Source of the DNA: Gonatopus flavifemur
Taxonomy: Eukaryota > Arthropoda > Insecta > Hymenoptera > Dryinidae
Length of the DNA stretch: 64,000 nucleotides
Direction: 5' to 3'
NCBI GenBank assembly: GCA_018340375.1
Contig: JAFFJZ010000016.1
Location: forward strand, 2,673,372 to 2,737,371
Shown here piece by piece: positions 59,246 through 64,000 of this stretch (within the stretch, counting starts at the first letter, position 1; every line of letters starts with the position of its first letter). A program made the translations under genes and the position numbers. Below the pieces are notes generated by a model. That model worked only from the letters and a program-made list of their open reading frames with translations, was not told the DNA's origin and did not search any database.

Positions 59246-59247
59246 AG

Positions 59248-59977
59248 ATTAATTGAAGTGAATGCTAATGGATATTGGAAGAAAGGAAAAAGGACAGAAT
59301 ATTGGATGTCCCAAGAAGGAAAGAGACAGAATATCTGTATGCCAATGGAAGAAACCCTCCCGAATTCCGATGACGGAGAACTATCGTCCCTATCGTGATT
59401 GGAATAAATCGAAAGTGGCGATGATGAAGAAAAATCCTGATATTTTGATCGCATGAAAATTTGAAACGTTTATATCTCGGGATCGCGTGAACGGATCAAC
59501 TTCGTAGTGTGCTTAATCGAAAGTGTATAGTCGAATTATATACTGAAAGTGTAATTATTTTTTCGTGACATTCAATGTGTGAGGAGTGATTGTGCATTGA
59601 AAATTTTTTCAAGAGGTTAAATCTCGGTTTAGGAGTAAAGATACCCGGTAGTGCGCGGCCTCTGCTTTTTCACTCACATGTTCCTTTGTTGTTTTTCCTT
59701 CATGTTCTTGGCGTCGAGGCGCTATCGCGTCTCTTGATACATATTCAATCTTACTGCAGGAGAAAGGTAATTGAAACGTGTTGATTCAACATCTGGGAAC
59801 AATTCTCAATGCATTCCAAACATATTCTGATTGAAATCCAGAATGACCCCTTTTGGGATAGTGTTGTGAATACAACATTGTGATCGCACCCCTAGTAGAA
59901 ATTTTGGATGTGAAAATACGAGGGCCTGACGAGGCATGCCTGATTTCCCATCAGGTCCTCGTCAGGTGTCGTTACGG
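59248..59977. other. Unassigned spacer with a short hairpin
   Basis: CCTGACGAGG and its inverse form a stem around 59923-59967. No gene or element ends were defined. Confidence 0.5.
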
Positions 59978-60735
59978 TTCCCAGCAAACACTGCACTGAT
60001 GGCCCTGTACTGGGTCTTCACTAAATGCCAGCAATAGCTTTGATGGTCCTCTATTGGCAGCCTTTGATGGCCCAGCGCGTATATGTCCCACCGGCCAGCA
60101 TTCGGTCACATAACATTCAACCAACACCGTATGCCTTCATTGAATCACCAAACTTTATCCACTGATTGAATATGAATGTCAAGACACGAATTTATTGTGA
60201 ATTCAATATTATTTTGAACAAGAATCAAAAACGATGAATTTATTGAAGACTATAAAATGAGAAAAAAAAATTTATTGGATGAATGGTATTCATCCGCAAT
60301 GATTTTCTCATCCTCAAACATGTCGTTGTAATCTAACGTGAAAGAATCCTGAGAAATTCTTTGTATCCACGGTCACCCATCCAAACTTCTACCGCTTCTG
60401 GGAATGCTGCACATTCATGATCACGTTCAGAGGTCGTTGACGCGCTGCTGCCAGTCCTTCGTTCTCGTTGGAGCACTAATTGGCCTTGTAGTGAATGAAA
60501 AATTATTGAAAATATATCCTGATCATAAATATACGGTACTTGAAACCACACACTGATTCATTCCTACTTTTACACTGAATCAAATGTTGGGAAGAATATC
60601 TTCATCACGAACAAGTTTTTTGTCGGGTAAAGACGTCTATACTACTCAAAGTTTGATGAAATGTTCTCATGTGTTGTTATTGAATAGCGAATCACGTAAC
60701 CTAATCACTTTGTTTATTCACATCACCTCACAATA

Positions 60736-62767
60736 CAGGGTGGGGCATTTGGAGTGTGGCAGGCGTTTTTTCCAAAAATGAAGTGAGATACGAGAAAACT
60801 TTTCAGACAAAAGTTATAGGGTACCGAGGGGGACATCCGATGGTGGCCTTGGCTTTGACCTCAAATCTCATCTTCAAGGGCATTCTGAGATCAACTCTTG
60901 TTTTTTAAATAGCATCTCATATTTTTTACTGCAGATTTGGATTCTAGGTCAAAAACCAAGAAACTTTTGTCTGAACCATTTTCCTGAAATCCGCAAAAAT
61001 CGCGCTCTAATCGATATTGTTCCATTTTGAATCTGGCATTCGAATAACTCGAAAACGAAGGGTCTTGCAAAAGAATGTTTCGTACAAAAGTTGTCAATAC
61101 ACAACACATTTCAATCGTCTACATTACCACCATTCAGAGCTCACGCGATGTAAACAAACGACGGGGTTCAGTGAAAATTCACGATTTTGAAAGTCAGTTT
61201 GTCAGTTACATTTGATTATTACTTGGTTTATGACAAATTGAAAATCATGGATATCCGATACACGGTTTCTGAAAAGATCGATATGATCTACATTTACGGT
61301 GAAGTGCATAAGAACCCCAGACAAGCATATGACTTGTATGCAGAACGATTTCCTGAAAGAACAACGCCATCCATTAGGTATTTTCAACGCATTACAAAAT
61401 TATTCTCAGAAACGGGGAGTGTTACAAGGGAAAAACGACATCGAATGAGAACTGTTAGCGGAGAAAATGCGGAAGTTAATGTACTAGCTGCAGTAGCCAA
61501 TAATCCACACGTGAGCTCTTGTAAAATTGAACTCTATTGGGGAATTTCTCGAAGAAGTGTTCTTCGAATACTGAAACGTCACAAATTCCATCCGTATCAC
61601 ATTTGTTTGCATCAAGACCTTCCCGGTGATGATTTCAAAAATCGTGTACAGTTTTGTCGATGGGGTCTAGCGCAAATGCACAATAACAACTTCATCAACA
61701 TATTATTTTCTGATGAGTCGACGTTCACCAATCATGGTCAAGTAAATCGACATAATATGCATTACTGGGCGACAGAAAATCCAAGATGGTTACGTCAAGT
61801 AGAGCATCAAAGACAATGGGCTGTGAATGTTTGGTGTGGTATTTTTCGATCTCGAGTAATTGGACCGTACTTCATTGCAGATACGCTAAATGGAGAGAAG
61901 TACAGACATTTCTTAGATCAAGTACTTCCAACATTACTTGAAGACATACCTATTCAGGAACGATTGAATATGTGGTATCAACACGATGGTTGTCCATCCC
62001 ATTATGCAGTCACAGCTCGAGAAATATTGGACAGAGATTATCCTGGACGATAGATAGGACGTCGTGGACCAGTTCATTGGCCTGCCCGTTCTCCGGATCT
62101 TACTTCTCCAGATTTTTCTTTATGGGGATACATAAAAGATACAGTTTATCAACAAGCACCGACTACACCTGAGAATATGCGTCAACGAATCATCAATGCA
62201 TGCGCGAGCATCAATGAAGATATTTTAGCACGAGTTCAGCAATCTTCTGTAAAACGTTTTGAAATGTGTATTGAAATCGAAGGCCATCATTTTGAGCATC
62301 TACTGCATTAAAATTATCCAAGTGATGTAGACGATTGAAATGTGTTGTGTTTTGTCTGTTATACCCCATCACCTCCGTTTCAGTTCAAGGGGTCCCCCTT
62401 GGAATCAGACAACTTTTGTCCGAAACATTCTCCTCCGAGACCCTTCGTTTTCGAGTTATTCTAATGTCAGATTCAGTATGGAACAATATCGATTAGAGCG
62501 CCATCTTTGCGGATTTCAGGAAAATGGTTCAGACAAAAGTTTCTTGGTTTTTGACCTAGAATCCAAATCTGCAGTAAAAAATATGAGATGCCGTTCAAAA
62601 AACAAGAGGTGACCTCAGAATGCCCTTGAAGATGAGATTTGAGGTCAAAGCCAAGGCCACCATCGGATGTCCCCCTCGATACCCTACAATTTCTGTCCGA
62701 AAAATTTTCTCGTATCTCATTTTATTTTTGGAAAAAACGCCTGCGACACTTCAAATGCCCCACCCTG
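60736..62767 (+). mobile_element. Tc1/mariner-superfamily transposon (DD41D) with ~0.4-kb TIRs
   Basis: The ends begin CAGGGTGGGGCATTTG as inverse copies, with TA flanks at 60734-60735 and 62768-62769. Similarity between the arms continues through blocks such as GATGAGATTTGAGGTCAAAG to about 61127 on the left and 62325 on the right, unusually long for this superfamily. The single gene lies between them. Confidence 0.92.
61247..62311 (+). pseudogene. DD41D mariner-like transposase, one nonsense codon
   Basis: The protein starts MDIRYTVSEK with an N-terminal helix-turn-helix region of the DUF4817 kind (PRQAYDLYAERFPER). The catalytic motifs are D in LFSDESTF, D in YQHDGCPSH and D in SPDLTSPDFSLWG. 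Counting the stop as a residue, 41 positions separate the last two, a DD41D pattern. A TAG at 62051-62053 (codon 269) replaces the tryptophan expected in the RWIGRRGP block. The frame is otherwise open to HFEHLLH and TAA at 62309-62311, 354 codons in total. The start at 61247 is preferred over the upstream ATG at 61187 because family similarity begins there. Confidence 0.92.
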
Positions 62768-62817
62768 TATATTCCAATAGAATAAAACCTGCATGATTCA
62801 CTCGATACACGATATTA

Positions 62818-62923
62818 CCCATATAGCACGAATGTCTCAGTAATATCTCTAGAATATTCTGACAATATTACAATGCCTCCAGAATATTCTGGAGATATCA
62901 CTGAGACATTTGTGCTATGTGGG
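62818..62923. mobile_element. CCC-type MITE, 106-bp hairpin
   Basis: CCCATATAGCACGAATGTCT and, inverted, CCCACATAGCACAAATGTCT mark the ends. TA flanks at 62816-62817 and 62924-62925. The element is almost entirely self-complementary (AGAATATTCT words inside). Confidence 0.7.
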
Positions 62924-63308
62924 TAGGTATGATTTTATTTTCAATTTAAGATATAGAAATTCATTCTCGAATGAATGAAGAATTCTCATAAAATATTAAT
63001 TTAATGAGATGGGTTTGATCATCTGTTATACAACCAACAACAACAAAGTTCATAAGAATCGCAACAGATGGCAGTACGATAATACGGGGAGCCATTATTG
63101 GCAACATATCGGGTCATTACAATTCTACCGTAATTTCCTCGTATCAGAAATGAACGTGATGCCATTATTGGCCCTTCGATGGAGAACAATGTATCGAGTG
63201 TCATTGCACATCCTGTAAAGGCCCGATACATATTCACCAATGCCAGCTTTTCACCGGCACTGCCAATGTTGGTCCTTCAAAGAACCTGACCACAGTGCTT
63301 GCTGGGTT

Positions 63309-64000
63309 TCCTCTATTTTACTCGATTTCATGGAAATCTCATCCGAAACCTATTGTACCCCAGCGTTACAACCCTATTCGAATCCTATTGAGGGAATCAG
63401 ATGAGGCCCTTGTGTAGGCCTCAGAAGATTTTCCTTATTAACGGTTTCCGGACTCTGTCCTGATCAGCACCTCATCATAAATAGGGAATGCCTGATCAAA
63501 TTTCTACTACCCGTACAGCACAACCACCGATCCTCTACCTAAGACTTCGGTGAACCAGAGCACAGTGGGGCCAAATGCCAAAAAGCTGGCCAAAACCCCA
63601 AAAATGAAGTTTGTAGTTGGGGATATTTGACCCTTGGGATAAGTAAGGTGATGCCCCAAGTATTGGAATTCTGATATAAGAAGATCTGATCCCCTTCCCC
63701 TGCCCTTGTGAACCAGTTGCAAAATACCCTCCTTGAAGTATAATCCGCGTGATTGAAAGACAGTAAAATAACGAGCATGTTCAAAAAAACGCTGTGTCTT
63801 GAAAAATGAACCGATTTAACTTTTTCAAATTGGAGTCTATTACTGAAACTATGTAGAATACACTAAAAATTAAGAGAATATCAATTTGATGAGTGGAAAA
63901 TACTGACAGAGCAATGATTGGATGTAATTTCTATATCTATAAATGAGAAAATGTGTTTGGTTTTTGAAGGAATAGTAGAGAATTACGCAAAATTACGCCG
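63309..64000. other. Unassigned right end of the window
   Basis: No coding family, repeat array or element ends recognised. The overlapping minus-strand frames at 63507-63784 have no motif that I know. Confidence 0.55.

Larger units (their letters stand above)
59980..63306. mobile_element. CCC-type element, 3.3 kb, containing a mariner-like transposon
   Basis: CCCAGCAAACACTG on the left and CCCAGCAAGCACTG on the inverted right end are flanked by TT (59978-59979 and 63307-63308). Subterminal regions share CATTATTGGC/GCCAATGTTGG-like words. It contains a 2.0-kb DD41D element (60736-62767) and a small CCC-type hairpin (62818-62923). Removing these leaves about 1.2 kb with no transposase of its own. 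Confidence 0.7.

Overview
This window looks like an insect (arthropod) genomic segment made almost entirely of nested transposable elements. The evidence is the low GC content, the transposase families present (mariner DD34D, an insect-type DD41D mariner-like gene, piggyBac, a pogo/Tigger-like DDE gene and a large XPG-nuclease transposase), many MITEs with intact target-site duplications (TSDs), one spliceosomal intron, and no bacterial-style gene organisation. The species cannot be named. I found no host gene, rRNA or functional tRNA gene that I can defend.

Layout. 1-3336: AT-rich DNA with a seven-copy ~155-bp tandem repeat. 3345-7844: a 4,500-bp palindromic hAT-like element with an exact 8-bp TSD, followed by three MITEs in a row (hAT, Harbinger-like, hAT) to 8536. 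9196-11085 and 11552-11840: elements with CCC...GGG ends and subterminal AAGATATCTT motifs. 11950-19881: a 7.9-kb transposon with ~1-kb terminal inverted repeats (TIRs) and a decayed ~1,500-residue transposase with zinc-finger and XPG/FEN1-like motifs (Academ-like). 20135-28987: an 8.9-kb hAT-like element with an 8-bp TSD, containing a 5.5-kb piggyBac. 29223-29799: a hAT MITE inside which a second hAT MITE has inserted. 30474-41393: CCC-type elements, one of 8.5 kb holding another CCC element, a palindrome and a 4-kb Mutator-like foldback. 42060-45638: a degraded pogo/Tigger-like transposase. 46818-48459: a mariner split by a hAT MITE. 50528-55035: an inverted-repeat structure holding a 2.9-kb foldback with a perfect 9-bp TSD. 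55652-56092: a possible solo LTR. 56895-59245 and 59980-63306: two more CCC-type elements, the second carrying a 2-kb DD41D mariner-like transposon.

Two themes stand out. First, about ten elements share one terminal rule: ends CCC...GGG flanked by a 2-bp direct repeat (TA, TT, AC, AG, AT or AA). The only one with a recognisable own transposase is the Academ-like element, which makes it a candidate source of the activity that moved the others. Second, several unrelated elements have the same internal plan: oppositely oriented arrays of a ~120-360 bp minisatellite forming a long palindrome. Every transposase gene carries stops or frameshifts, although some are only one nonsense codon from open. 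Single-base indels in homopolymers could also be assembly errors.
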